In this document: piece by piece, positions 1-8,248 of the stretch | How positions within the stretch are numbered: position 1 is the first letter of the stretch | Layout: each line of letters starts with the position of its first letter | Origin: Liminaster sp017519885 | GTDB taxonomy: Bacteria > Bacteroidota > Bacteroidia > Bacteroidales > UBA3663 | Direction of reading: 5' to 3' | NCBI GenBank assembly: GCA_017519885.1 | Contig: JAFWRO010000036.1 | Span: 62,001-126,000 of the forward strand | DNA length: 64,000 nt | The notes under the pieces: generated by a model | What the model was told of the DNA's origin: nothing | Seen by the model: only the letters and a program-made list of their open reading frames with translations | Databases searched by the model: none | Program-made: the position numbers and the translations under genes

Positions 1-633
1 CCTTCCAGCCCTTCAGCGACTCCTCTACCAGGACCTGGGGCGCAAAGGTGAAGGCACTCTCGGCAATCTCCTTGAACGTTGCCTCGTCGGGGCATACACC
101 CGAACCCAGGCCACCCAGGGCATAGGCCGAACGGATCATGATAGGATATCCAATCTTGCGGGCCGAAGCCAAGGCATCTTCCAGGGTCTCGCAGGCATGG
201 CTTACGGGCACCTTGGCGTCAATCTTGTTCAGTTCATTTACGAAAAGGTCGCGGTCTTCGGTGTTCATGATGGCTTCCACGCTGGTGCCAAGTACTTCCA
301 CGCCGTACTCCTTCAGCACGCCCTTCAAGTAAAGTTCGGTGCCGCAGTTGAGCGCGGTCTGTCCACCGAAAGCCAGCAGGATGCCGTCGGGACGCTCCTT
401 CTTGATGATCTCGGTCACATAGTAGGTGTTGACCGGAAGGAAATAAACCTTGTCAGCAATACCTTCTGAGGTTTGGATAGTCGCAATGTTCGGATTGACC
501 AAAACAGAACTAATACCCTCTTCACGCAAAGCCTTCAATGCCTGACTGCCTGAATAGTCAAACTCTCCAGCCTGTCCAATCTTCAAGGCACCCGAGCCAA
601 GAACAAGGACCTTCTTCAGTTTCTTTTTCATTG
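1..633 (-). CDS. carB: Carbamoyl-phosphate synthase large subunit, N-terminal part (cut by window edge)
   Basis: The large subunit makes carbamoyl phosphate from bicarbonate, ATP and ammonia for pyrimidine and arginine synthesis in the cytoplasm. The 211 visible codons start with MKKKLKKVLVLGSGALKIGQ at 633 and include AGEFDYSGSQA, a segment on nucleotide and effector sites that is near invariant in the family, then SVLVNPNIATIQT and LAFGGQTALNCG of the first ATP-grasp half. The reading frame stays open to base 1, so about 80 percent of the usual 1070-residue protein lies outside the window. The start is the first ATG before this conserved N-terminus. The gene is transcribed away from uvrA's end with 77 bp between them. 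Family assignment is firm; which paralogue (arginine or pyrimidine) cannot be told. Confidence 0.95.
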
Positions 634-710
634 TAGATGAAATTTAATAACGACTTATTGTATGGTGTTGTTGTTAACTTTCGTTTTAATTCTTCCCCCT
701 AAGCAGGTAT

Positions 711-3560
711 TCAGCCCCCGCTGTTCGGGGGATTGAGGGGGTGCGGAGGATTAGAGGGGGTCTTCAACTCTTCCTTCAAATACCTGGTCGTCCAGGTATC
801 GAATTTCTCACAGATCTCCTCGGGGCTTCCGTGGGCGATCAGATGTCCTCCGGCTGAACCGCCATCAGGACCCATGTCGATGATGTAGTCGCAGCACTTG
901 ATGACGTCCAGGTTGTGTTCGATGATGATCACCGTGTTGCCCTTGTCGACAAGTCGGTTGATGCAAGACATCAGCACGCGAATGTCCTCGAAATGCAGAC
1001 CCGTAGTGGGCTCGTCGAGGATATACACCGTCTTTCCCGTCTGTTTCTTCGACAGTTCGGCAGCCAGTTTCACGCGTTGCGACTCACCACCCGACAGCGT
1101 GGTCGAAGGTTGTCCCAGCTTGATGTATCCCAGGCCCACCTCCTGCAGCACCTTGATCTTGTTGAGGATGGTAGGCACGTTCTCGAAGAACTCCACGGCC
1201 TGGTTGATGGTCATATCGAGCACGTCGGCAATCGACTTTCCCTTGAAGCGCACTTCCAGCGTCTCGCGGTTGTAGCGCTTGCCCTGGCAAACCTCGCAGG
1301 GCACCATCACGTCGGGCAGGAAGTTCATCACGATGGTCTTGTATCCGTTGCCCGAACAGGCTTCGCATCGTCCTCCGCCGATGTTGAACGAGAATCGTCC
1401 GGGCTTGTAACCCCTCATCTGTGCCTCGGGCAGTTGGACGAAGAGGTTTCTGATGTCCTGGAACACGCCCGTATAGGTGGCGGGGTTCGAACGTGGTGTG
1501 CGTCCCAGGGGCGACTGGTCCACTGTGACCACCTTGTCGATGTGTTCCAGTCCGCTGATCGACGTATAGGGCAAGGGTTCGGTCAGCGAACGATAGAACT
1601 TCTGGCTGAGGATGGGCTGTAGCGTTGCATTCACCAGCGTCGACTTGCCCGAACCCGACACACCCGTCACGCCAATCAGGCAACCCAGTGGGAACTCCAC
1701 CTTTTCGCCCTTGAGGTTGTGCCCCGTTGCACCTTCGAGCACCAGCATCTTGCCGTTGCCCTTGCGACGCACGGCAGGCACTTCGATGCGACGTGTGCCG
1801 TTCAGGTAGTCGCTCGTCAGCGTGTGTTCCTTGAGCATCTGGTCGGGAGTGCCTTCAAACACCACGTTGCCGCCCTTGCGTCCCGCACCAGGTCCGATGT
1901 CCACGAGGTAGTCCGACTGCAGCATCATGTCGCGGTCGTGTTCCACCACGATGATCGTATTGCCGATGTCGCGCAGTTTCTTCAGCGACTGTATCAGCAG
2001 CTGGTTGTCACGCTGGTGCAGTCCTATCGAAGGTTCGTCGAGGATGTAGAGCACGTTCACCAGTTGCGAACCTATCTGTGTAGCCAGTCGGATTCGTTGC
2101 GACTCGCCACCCGAAAGTGTCATCGAGGGACGGTCGAGCGAAAGGTAGCCAAGGCCCACGCCGAGCAGGAACTTGATGCGTGCGGCAATCTCCTTCAATA
2201 TCTCACCGGCGATGCTCTTCTGCCTTTCGTTCAGCTTCGCAGGCAGCTGGTCGACCCATTGGGCCAGGTCGGTGATCGTCATGGCGCTCACCTCGGCAAT
2301 GTTCTTGCCGTCGATGAAGTAATGGAGCGACTCATTGTTCAAGCGCTGTCCGTGGCAGTGGGGACAGGTCTGCACCGTGCTGAACGACTCAGCCCAGCGG
2401 CGTTCCTTGGCCGAAGCGTCATCACCTGCGGCATCCTTCAGATATTTCACCAGGCCCTCATAGGGCATGGTCATCATCGAGTAGCCCATCGACTCTTCCG
2501 ACACGTGGTACGACTGTCCCGTGCCGCTCAGCACAGCCTCGATGGCATCTTCGGGCAGGGTGCTGATGGGGTCGTCGAGCGTGCAGTCATAGGTCTGCAG
2601 CAGCGCCTCGATCTGCCAGAAGATCATGCTTTTCTTCTTCTTGCCCAGCGGGACGATGCCGCCTTCGGCTATCGACAGCGACGTGTCGGGGATGATCTTC
2701 GTCCGATCCACCATCGTCACCGTTCCCAGGCCATGGCAGTGGGGACAGGCGCCCATGGGGCTGTTGAACGAGAAGTCGTGCGGCGCAGGTTCCTTGTATG
2801 ACAGGCCCGTCACGGGGTCCATCATCGAGCGCGAATAGTACTTCAGCTGGTCGTCGCACATGATCATCATCATTCCCTCGCCATGGCGCATTGCAAGTCG
2901 CACGCTTTGGCGCAGACGATGTTCGTCGATCGACTCCACGCGCATCTTGTCGACCACCAGTTCGATGGAGTGGTTCTTGTAGCGGTCGAGCTGCAGGCCG
3001 TGCAGTATCTCGCGCATCTCGCCGTCGATGCGCACGTTCAGATAGCCCTTCTTGCGCAGGTTCTCGAAGAGTTCGCGATAGTGGCCCTTGCGGTTTCTGA
3101 CAAGCGGAGCCAGCAGATACACGCGGCGTCCCTCGTAGTCCTTCAGGATGAGGTCGATGATCTGGTCTTCGCTGAACCTCACCATCCTTTCGCCGCTCAG
3201 GTAGCTGAATGCCTCGCCGGCACGTGCATAGAGCAGTCGGAAGAAGTCGTAGATCTCGGTGGTGGTGCCCACCGTCGAACGCGGATTGTGGTTCACCGTC
3301 TTCTGCTCGATGCTGATCACGGGCGAAAGGCCCGAGATCTTGTACACATCGGGGCGTTCGAGGTTGCCGAGGAAGTTGCGCGCATAGCTCGAGAAGGTCT
3401 CGATGTAGCGGCGCTGTCCTTCGGCATAGATGGTATCGAACGCAAGCGACGACTTTCCCGAACCCGAAAGACCGGTCACAACAGCAAGGCTGTGACCGGG
3501 GATGGTAACATCTATATTCTTCAGGTTATGGACTCTTGCGCCTAATACCTCTATAGCCAT
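711..3560 (-). CDS. uvrA: Excinuclease ABC subunit A
   Basis: UvrA recognises bulky DNA lesions and loads UvrB in nucleotide excision repair. The 949 residues show both ABC ATPase modules: Walker A GLSGSGKSS near residue 30 and GVSGSGKST near 640, and two signature sequences LSGGESQRIRLA and LSGGESQRVKLA. Cysteine pairs of the zinc modules are visible (CPHCHG twice, and CEACSGNG followed by CEVCQGKRYN). The length matches the family. The start MAIEVLGARVHNLKNI is the canonical N-terminus. The last dozen residues (PHPLNPPNSGG region) are not conserved UvrA sequence; they are encoded by a G/C-rich inverted repeat that runs into the stop codon. Bacteroidales often carry more than one uvrA, so this may be one of several copies. 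Confidence 0.96.
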   Translation of the reverse strand: MAIEVLGARVHNLKNIDVTIPGHSLAVVTGLSGSGKSSLAFDTIYAEGQRRYIETFSSYARNFLGNLERPDVYKISGLSPVISIEQKTVNHNPRSTVGTTTEIYDFFRLLYARAGEAFSYLSGERMVRFSEDQIIDLILKDYEGRRVYLLAPLVRNRKGHYRELFENLRKKGYLNVRIDGEMREILHGLQLDRYKNHSIELVVDKMRVESIDEHRLRQSVRLAMRHGEGMMMIMCDDQLKYYSRSMMDPVTGLSYKEPAPHDFSFNSPMGACPHCHGLGTVTMVDRTKIIPDTSLSIAEGGIVPLGKKKKSMIFWQIEALLQTYDCTLDDPISTLPEDAIEAVLSGTGQSYHVSEESMGYSMMTMPYEGLVKYLKDAAGDDASAKERRWAESFSTVQTCPHCHGQRLNNESLHYFIDGKNIAEVSAMTITDLAQWVDQLPAKLNERQKSIAGEILKEIAARIKFLLGVGLGYLSLDRPSMTLSGGESQRIRLATQIGSQLVNVLYILDEPSIGLHQRDNQLLIQSLKKLRDIGNTIIVVEHDRDMMLQSDYLVDIGPGAGRKGGNVVFEGTPDQMLKEHTLTSDYLNGTRRIEVPAVRRKGNGKMLVLEGATGHNLKGEKVEFPLGCLIGVTGVSGSGKSTLVNATLQPILSQKFYRSLTEPLPYTSISGLEHIDKVVTVDQSPLGRTPRSNPATYTGVFQDIRNLFVQLPEAQMRGYKPGRFSFNIGGGRCEACSGNGYKTIVMNFLPDVMVPCEVCQGKRYNRETLEVRFKGKSIADVLDMTINQAVEFFENVPTILNKIKVLQEVGLGYIKLGQPSTTLSGGESQRVKLAAELSKKQTGKTVYILDEPTTGLHFEDIRVLMSCINRLVDKGNTVIIIEHNLDVIKCCDYIIDMGPDGGSAGGHLIAHGSPEEICEKFDTWTTRYLKEELKTPSNPPHPLNPPNSGG
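715..731 (-). repeat. G/C hairpin overlapping the uvrA 3' end
   Basis: CCCCCG-CTGTT-CGGGGG forms a 6-bp perfect stem within the last uvrA codons, two bases from the stop. On the minus strand it could act as part of a terminator, though no U-tract follows directly. It encodes the non-conserved Pro/Asn/Gly tail of UvrA. Confidence 0.5.
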
Positions 3561-3573
3561 ATATCAAAATAGT

Positions 3574-3600
3574 GCCCGTCGGTTGAGACGGGCTTTTCTT
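3574..3600 (+). terminator. Hairpin with T tract between uvrA and the ROK kinase gene
   Basis: GCCCGTC-GGTTGA-GACGGGC is a perfect 7-bp stem followed on the plus strand by TTTTCTT. Both flanking genes read leftwards, so the T tract faces the wrong way for them; on the minus strand the hairpin sits between the ROK kinase stop and the uvrA start and is flanked by A-rich then ACTATTTT sequence. It may be a weak bidirectional terminator. Confidence 0.45.
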
Positions 3601-3627
3601 GGTACGCCCTTTGTCAGAGCGATAGGA

Positions 3628-4602
3628 TTAATTCTCATTCTTTGCTTTCCAGCCGAGAGCCGAAGCGCCGAGGACAGCAGCGTCGCCCGATGCGAGACCC
3701 GAAGGCAATACCTTGATCTTGCCCTTCCAGATCTGCAGGAGGTTCTCCTCCATGGCCTTCACGATAGGCTTCATCAGCAGGTCGCCAGCGTTGGCAAGAC
3801 CGCCGAAGAGGATGATGGCCTCGGGAGCCGAGAAGGCAACGAAGTCGGCAAATGCCTGACCCATAATGCGGCCGGTGAAGTCGAAGATCTCCTTGGCCAG
3901 TGCATCGCCTGCCATGGCAGCGTAAAACACGTCCTTCGAGGTGATCTCCTCGGCAACAAGGTTGCGGAGCGACGAAGGAGTCTCACGGGTTGAGAGGAAT
4001 TCGCGGGCTGTGCGAGCCACGCCCGTAGCCGAGCAGTAGCACTCCAGGTGGTCGGTCATTCCGCATCCGCACATGCGGTTGCCGTTATGACGGATTCTTA
4101 CGTGTCCAAGTTCGCCGGCAAAGCCGTCATGGCCATACACCAGTTCACCATTGATCACGATGCCCGAGCCGACGCCCGTACCCAGGGTGATCTCGATGAA
4201 GTCGCGCATGCCGCGTGCAGCTCCGTAGGTCATTTCGCCGATGGCTGCAGCATTGGCATCATTCGTCACAGCCACGGGGATACCCAGGCGCTCGTAAAGT
4301 GCATCTGCCAATGGGAGAATGCCTTTCCATGGAAGATTAGGTGCATATTCAATCGTGCCGGTGTAATAGTTGCCGTTGGGCGCACCAATACCGATACCTG
4401 TGATCATCTGGGGGCCACCCACCTGCTCGAACAGCTCGCTGAGCGAACGTGCAATGGCGTCGATGAAATCGTTGAATTCGATGTAAGCTTTGGTTTTGAT
4501 GGCATTTTTGGCAACGACCTTGCCACGACTATCAACAATACCCATCACGGTGTTGGTGCCACCGCAATCGATACCTACTACATAAGGTTTACAAGTAACC
4601 AT
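3628..4602 (-). CDS. ROK family sugar kinase (probable glucokinase)
   Basis: ROK kinases phosphorylate hexoses such as glucose or N-acetylated amino sugars with ATP in the cytoplasm; some members are transcriptional repressors. The 324 residues begin with the phosphate-binding motif GIDCGGTNTVMGI (residues 10-22). They contain the catalytic loop region GIGIGAPNG and VTNDANAAAIGE (Asp in the NDAN motif), the sugar-binding ELGHVRI and the zinc motif CGCGMTDHLECYCS. There is no helix-turn-helix before the kinase domain, so this is an enzyme rather than a repressor. Bacteroidales use ROK proteins as their main glucokinase; the exact sugar is inferred. A TAnnTTTG promoter element lies 41 bp upstream. 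Confidence 0.85.
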   Translation of the reverse strand: MVTCKPYVVGIDCGGTNTVMGIVDSRGKVVAKNAIKTKAYIEFNDFIDAIARSLSELFEQVGGPQMITGIGIGAPNGNYYTGTIEYAPNLPWKGILPLADALYERLGIPVAVTNDANAAAIGEMTYGAARGMRDFIEITLGTGVGSGIVINGELVYGHDGFAGELGHVRIRHNGNRMCGCGMTDHLECYCSATGVARTAREFLSTRETPSSLRNLVAEEITSKDVFYAAMAGDALAKEIFDFTGRIMGQAFADFVAFSAPEAIILFGGLANAGDLLMKPIVKAMEENLLQIWKGKIKVLPSGLASGDAAVLGASALGWKAKNEN

Positions 4603-4642
4603 AATTTATATATATTTAAAAGGTGTAATACTTTTTCGGGGG

Positions 4643-4650
4643 CAAATATA
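4643..4650 (-). promoter_or_regulatory. Bacteroidetes-type -7 element of the ROK kinase gene
   Basis: Read on the minus strand this is TATATTTG, followed by C, matching TAnnTTTG. It lies 40 bp before the ATG at 4602. The expected TTTG partner about 20 bp upstream is only approximate. Confidence 0.6.
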
Positions 4651-4720
4651 CTAATTTTTTGTGGAACTTGCAAGAAATAGTGGAGTTTTTTTGCAAAAAA
4701 ACCTATTATAGACCCCTAAA

Positions 4721-5674
4721 CTATCTCAGTCGCAATACCTGACCTTCATGTACGGTGGCCGAAACGAGCTTATTTCGACGCATGAGGCTCCTGATGGTCA
4801 CGCCATAGACTTGCGAAATGCTCCACATCGACTCGCCCGCCTTCACCCTGTGTACGGTGAACTCCTTGGGAGCCTTGCTGCGCTTGCTCTGCAGGTAGAT
4901 GATGTCGTTCTCCTTCAGCACCGAGCGCTTCGTCAGGTCGTTGTATCGGCGCAGTTTGCGCTCGTTGACGCCGTAGTCCTTGGCGATGGCAGCCAGGTCG
5001 TCGCCCTTCAGGCAGCGCACGTATTTCAGTCCGCGCTTCGCACTGGTCACGTAGAGGGTGCGGTGGGCGGTGGTCACCTTCTTGTTCTTCAGGATGTCAT
5101 AGACGTCGAGGTGATGGGTCTCGATCAGGTTCACCAGCATCGTCCCGTACTTCGGGTTGGTGGCATAGCCGCAGGCCTTCAGTCCGTGAGCCCAGCTCTC
5201 GTAGTCGCGCACGTCGAGCTTGAAGAGCGAGGCATAGCGCGGGTTGTCGCGCAGGAAGGTCGAATGGTACTCGTATCCCTCGGCCACGCTGCCGAACTTG
5301 CAGAACGGCTCGTTCTTCGCATCGTCGTCACACAGCACCGTCGCGCCCTTCCAGCCTCGGCTGTAGGCCTTGATGCCGAAGTGGTTGTTGGCGACCACAG
5401 CCAGGTAGCTCGACCCGTAGCCCGACTCCAAGATGCCCTGGGCAAGGGTGATCGAGGCAGGCACGCCGTATTTGCGCATCTGCTTCTGTGCCATTTCCGA
5501 ATATTTCTCGCAGTACTCTTCCACCGTCAGACGCGGGCCCATCGTTGGGCATTTCGCCTTTTTTGCACCGAATGAGGGTGTAAAAATGAGTTCGACGATG
5601 GCAAATGCAACAAAAAGAATAGTTTTTTTGCAAAAAGTGGTGCAGTTTGTTTGGACATTTGAGATTTTTGCCAT
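4721..5674 (-). CDS. Secreted glucosaminidase-family peptidoglycan hydrolase with LysM repeats
   Basis: The enzyme is expected to cleave glycan strands of peptidoglycan in the periplasm during growth or division. The 317-residue product starts with a hydrophobic export segment (KKTILFVAFAIVELIFTPSFG, about residues 16-36). A glucosaminidase domain follows (about 50-195) with ITLAQGILESGYGSS, where the Glu is the likely catalytic acid, and NNHFGIK. Two LysM-like peptidoglycan-binding repeats fill the C-terminus (about 205-255 and 268-317, the latter with VKAGESMWSISQVYGV). The ATG used (5674) overlaps the -7 box of the divergent cdd promoter; no other in-frame ATG precedes the signal sequence, so it is kept with some doubt. 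Confidence 0.82.
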   Translation of the reverse strand: MAKISNVQTNCTTFCKKTILFVAFAIVELIFTPSFGAKKAKCPTMGPRLTVEEYCEKYSEMAQKQMRKYGVPASITLAQGILESGYGSSYLAVVANNHFGIKAYSRGWKGATVLCDDDAKNEPFCKFGSVAEGYEYHSTFLRDNPRYASLFKLDVRDYESWAHGLKACGYATNPKYGTMLVNLIETHHLDVYDILKNKKVTTAHRTLYVTSAKRGLKYVRCLKGDDLAAIAKDYGVNERKLRRYNDLTKRSVLKENDIIYLQSKRSKAPKEFTVHRVKAGESMWSISQVYGVTIRSLMRRNKLVSATVHEGQVLRLR

Positions 5675-5682
5675 ATATTTGC
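5650..5682 (+). promoter_or_regulatory. Promoter of cdd
   Basis: TTTG at 5650-5653 and TATATTTG at 5674-5681 are separated by 20 bp, an exact fit to the Bacteroidetes sigmaABfr consensus. The ATG of cdd follows at 5706. The -7 box overlaps the start codon of the divergent glucosaminidase gene, so the two genes share the DNA. Confidence 0.75.
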
Positions 5683-5705
5683 AGTGTTATAAAACCCTAA
5701 CTCCT

Positions 5706-6191
5706 ATGAAAACCATAGAAATCGCCGCAAAGATACGCATTTTAGATGAATCTGAGCTCACTTTGGACCAAAAAAATGTAGTTGATGCCGCAAAATTGGC
5801 TACTTCGCGCTCATATTCGCCCTATTCACACTACAAAGTGGGCGCTGCTTGCCTGCTCGACAACGGAGAAATCATCACCGGAAGCAATCAGGAGAACGCT
5901 GCCTACCCCAGCGGGCTCTGCGCCGAGCGCACCGCCGTGTTCTATGCGCAAAGCCGCTACCCCGAGGCACGCATCCTCAAGCTGTGCATCATCGGCAAGA
6001 CCGCATCCGACATTTATTCAAAGGGAGTGTGCGCTCCGTGCGGTGCGTGCCGGCAGGTCATCCTCGAGGCCGAGTACCGGAATGGCGCTCCCATCGAGAT
6101 TCTCCTCCCCTCGCAGCAGGGAATCTATGTCATTAATGGTATCTCGACTTTACTACCTTTCGGTTTTTCCTACGATGAAGTAACCGAATAG
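5706..6191 (+). CDS. cdd: Cytidine deaminase
   Basis: Cdd converts cytidine and deoxycytidine to uridine and deoxyuridine for pyrimidine salvage. The 161 residues contain the zinc-binding and catalytic motifs SGLCAERTA (Cys-Ala-Glu, where Glu is the proton shuttle) and PCGACRQ (two Cys ligands), preceded by YSPYSHYKVGAA. The length fits a homotetrameric Cdd. The open frame extends upstream to 5433, but ATG 5706 (MKTIEIAAKIRI) lies just behind a good promoter and before all conserved sequence, so it is taken as the start. Confidence 0.95.
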   Translation: MKTIEIAAKIRILDESELTLDQKNVVDAAKLATSRSYSPYSHYKVGAACLLDNGEIITGSNQENAAYPSGLCAERTAVFYAQSRYPEARILKLCIIGKTASDIYSKGVCAPCGACRQVILEAEYRNGAPIEILLPSQQGIYVINGISTLLPFGFSYDEVTE

Positions 6192-6224
6192 TAATTTGAA
6201 ATCATTTTTTTTTAACGAAACCCG

Positions 6225-6300
6225 AGTTATCAACAATCTAAATGCTACTTTTTCAAGAGGAAACAAGCATAATTAACCCCATTAAAGATTGTTGATAACT
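6225..6300. promoter_or_regulatory. Inverted pair of DnaA-box-like sequences
   Basis: AGTTATCAACAATCT at 6225-6239 recurs as its exact reverse complement at 6286-6300, separated by 46 bp of AT-rich DNA. Each arm holds TTATCAACA, a single mismatch from the consensus DnaA box. The pair sits upstream of dnaA, as expected for DnaA autoregulation or an origin. Confidence 0.55.
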
Positions 6301-6481
6301 TTTGAAGAACGACTTTTCTCCCAACACTATATCCTTCTATAAATCAACGCATTGCAACCTGCAAAATCGACGAATTTCAAACACCCCGATTTGAAGTGAA
6401 TCGAAATTGAAAATCAACGAGTTAGAAATTTCCAAATTTTTTCGCAATTTTTTTGCTCTTGCACCGTAATTTTTTTTTCTA

Positions 6482-6489
6482 TATCTTTG
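6482..6489 (+). promoter_or_regulatory. -7 element of dnaA promoter
   Basis: TATCTTTG followed by C matches TAnnTTTG. A CTTG at 6458-6461 lies 20 bp upstream as an approximate -33 element. The start codon is 200 bp downstream. Confidence 0.6.
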
Positions 6490-6563
6490 CACCGCGAAAG
6501 GGTAATTCGCCCTTTTCGCAACCAGTTTGACCTATCATAACACAATATACAACCCATCGAAAC

Positions 6564-6598
6564 CCTTCGCTCCGAGCTCTGCTCGCGCGAACCGAAGG
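6564..6598. repeat. REP-like hairpin, copy 1
   Basis: CCTTCG and CGAAGG close a 35-bp imperfect palindrome whose centre contains CGAGC-TCT-GCTCG. About 45 bp including the flank reappear in inverted orientation at 24052-24098. Confidence 0.65.
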
Positions 6599-6603
6599 AA
6601 GCA

Positions 6604-6669
6604 ACCTTTCGAACCTTTCGAACTTCTCGAACCTTTCGAACCCCTCAAACCCTTCGAACTTTCGAACTT
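6604..6669. repeat. 9-bp-period repeat tract in dnaA leader
   Basis: About seven units of the form TCGAACCTT follow each other. The same family, in either orientation, lies before the MoxR, VWA, unknown and wzz-like genes and inside the flippase gene. Confidence 0.7.
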
Positions 6670-6689
6670 TATACATCTTCTGTAAGTAA

Positions 6690-8072
6690 ATGGCACCATT
6701 CGAGAAACAGTGGGAACAATGCCTCGCCATCATACGGGACAACCTCCAGAACGAGGACGCCTATCAGGCCTTCTTCGCTTCTGTCCGTGCGGGCGAGTTC
6801 AAGGACGGCAGGCTCACCCTGCTCGTTCCCTCTCACTATGTCTATGAGACGCTCGAATCCGACCAGTACTACAACCTTCTCTCCAAGACCTTCTGGCGCG
6901 TCTTCGGACCCAATGCGTCCATCAAGTACCGCATCGGAGTCGTCAAGACCAGCGACGACGATGTCCACGACGACAATGCCTCGGTGAAGCTCAACCCGAA
7001 GAACCGCATCGAAGCCGCACCCGAATCCAATTTCGAGTCGCATCTCAATCCCAACTGCACGCTCAGCGCGTTCTGTCCCGGCAAGTCCAACGAGCTCGCG
7101 CTCAGTGCCGGCCTCACGGTCAGCAACCGTCCCGGCAATTCGGCATTCAACCCCTTCTTCATCTTCGGAGCCAGTGGTGTCGGCAAGACGCACCTTGCAC
7201 AGGCCATCGGCCTCAAGATCCTCGAGAACGACCCCACCAAGCGCGTGCTCTACGTCACCGCCTATCAGTTCAAGGTGCAGTACACCGATGCCGTGCGTCA
7301 GAACCGACTGAACGACTTCATCAACTTCTACCAGAGCATCGACGTGCTCATCGTCGACGACATCCAGGAGTTCGCCGGCAAGAACCTCATCGCGACGCAG
7401 AACACGTTCTTCCACATCTTCAACCACCTGCACCAGCTGGGCAAGCAGCTCGTGATGACCTGCGACCGCCCGCCTGTCGAGCTTGAAGACCTCGTGCCGC
7501 GTCTGCTCACCCGCTTCAAGTGGGGCTTCATCGGCGAAATCGAGCGTCCCGACTACGAGCTGCGCAAGGGCATCCTCCGCAGCAAGTGCGAGAAGGAGGG
7601 CATCACCATCAGTGAGGACGTCATCGAGTACATCGCACGCAATGCCACCGACAACGTGCGCGACCTCGAGGGAGTCATCAACTCGCTCCTCGCCCATTCC
7701 ATCGCCTTCAATCGCCCCATCGACCAGGATCTCGCCACGCGCGTACTCCGAATGATCGTCAAGATTGAGTCGAAGGTCATCACCTGCGAGAACATCATCA
7801 ACCTCGTCATCCAGACATTCGGTGTCGATATGAAGAGCCTCAATTCGAAGAGCCGCAAGAAGGAGATTGTCCAGGCACGTCAGGCAGCAATGCACCTCAG
7901 CCATCAGTTCACCACCCTCTCCGTGGTCCGCATCGGCGAAGTGATAGGCGGACGCGACCACGCCACCGTCCTCAGCGCCTTCAAGAAGGTCGACGATATG
8001 CTCGCCACCGATCCCAGCTTCACCGAGAAGTACCGCGCTGTCGAAAAACAGCTCTCGGCAAAGAGGGATTGA
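6690..8072 (+). CDS. dnaA: Chromosomal replication initiator protein DnaA
   Basis: DnaA binds DnaA boxes at oriC and opens the duplex for replication. The 460 residues have the four family domains: domain I (about 1-75, with the WxxC-like MAPFEKQWEQCLAII), a short linker, the AAA+ domain with Walker A GASGVGKTHLAQ and Walker B VLIVDDIQE (about 150-330), and the DNA-binding domain IV with the signature GGRDHATVLSAFKKV near 430. The length is normal. The ATG directly precedes domain I. It stands alone, with its own promoter and a strong hairpin after the stop. Long open frames on the opposite strand are codon-bias shadows. Confidence 0.97.
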   Translation: MAPFEKQWEQCLAIIRDNLQNEDAYQAFFASVRAGEFKDGRLTLLVPSHYVYETLESDQYYNLLSKTFWRVFGPNASIKYRIGVVKTSDDDVHDDNASVKLNPKNRIEAAPESNFESHLNPNCTLSAFCPGKSNELALSAGLTVSNRPGNSAFNPFFIFGASGVGKTHLAQAIGLKILENDPTKRVLYVTAYQFKVQYTDAVRQNRLNDFINFYQSIDVLIVDDIQEFAGKNLIATQNTFFHIFNHLHQLGKQLVMTCDRPPVELEDLVPRLLTRFKWGFIGEIERPDYELRKGILRSKCEKEGITISEDVIEYIARNATDNVRDLEGVINSLLAHSIAFNRPIDQDLATRVLRMIVKIESKVITCENIINLVIQTFGVDMKSLNSKSRKKEIVQARQAAMHLSHQFTTLSVVRIGEVIGGRDHATVLSAFKKVDDMLATDPSFTEKYRAVEKQLSAKRD

Positions 8073-8202
8073 AAATTTTCGTTCCAATCATTATATTGTG
8101 AATCAAAGAACTTTATAATATAGCCGATAGAAGATATGTTATAGTGTTACTGTCTTTCCTATAAAAGAAAAAAACTGTACTAAAGCTTAAAAACCTATAT
8201 CA

Positions 8203-8248
8203 AATCGTGGCATTTCCTCCAAGAATCCTAAGGGGATATGCCACGATT
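8203..8248 (+). terminator. Hairpin behind dnaA, first element of the repeat array
   Basis: AATCGTGGCAT (8203-8213) and ATGCCACGATT (8238-8248) form a perfect 11-bp stem 130 bp after the dnaA stop. No long U-tract follows. Its loop falls in register with the 42-bp repeat units that start at 8297, so it is both a likely terminator and a diverged first unit. Confidence 0.55.

Larger units (their letters stand above)
6192..6689. other. 498-bp cdd-dnaA spacer: paired DnaA-box-like sites, promoter, repeats
   Basis: No gene is seen. The left half is AT-rich and holds a perfect 15-bp inverted repeat (6225-6239 and 6286-6300), each arm containing TTATCAACA, one base from the DnaA box TTATCCACA. A TATCTTTG -7 element at 6482-6489 probably drives dnaA. 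Between it and the ATG lie a REP-like hairpin (6564-6598) and a 9-bp-period repeat (6604-6669), giving an unusually long leader of about 195 nt. The region could be an autoregulatory site or part of oriC; neither is proven. Confidence 0.6.

Noticed and set aside
6669..8087. 472-codon minus-strand open frame opposite dnaA
   Set aside because: It mirrors dnaA almost exactly, and its protein is an acidic low-complexity sequence without domains, as expected for an antisense shadow in G/C-rich codons.
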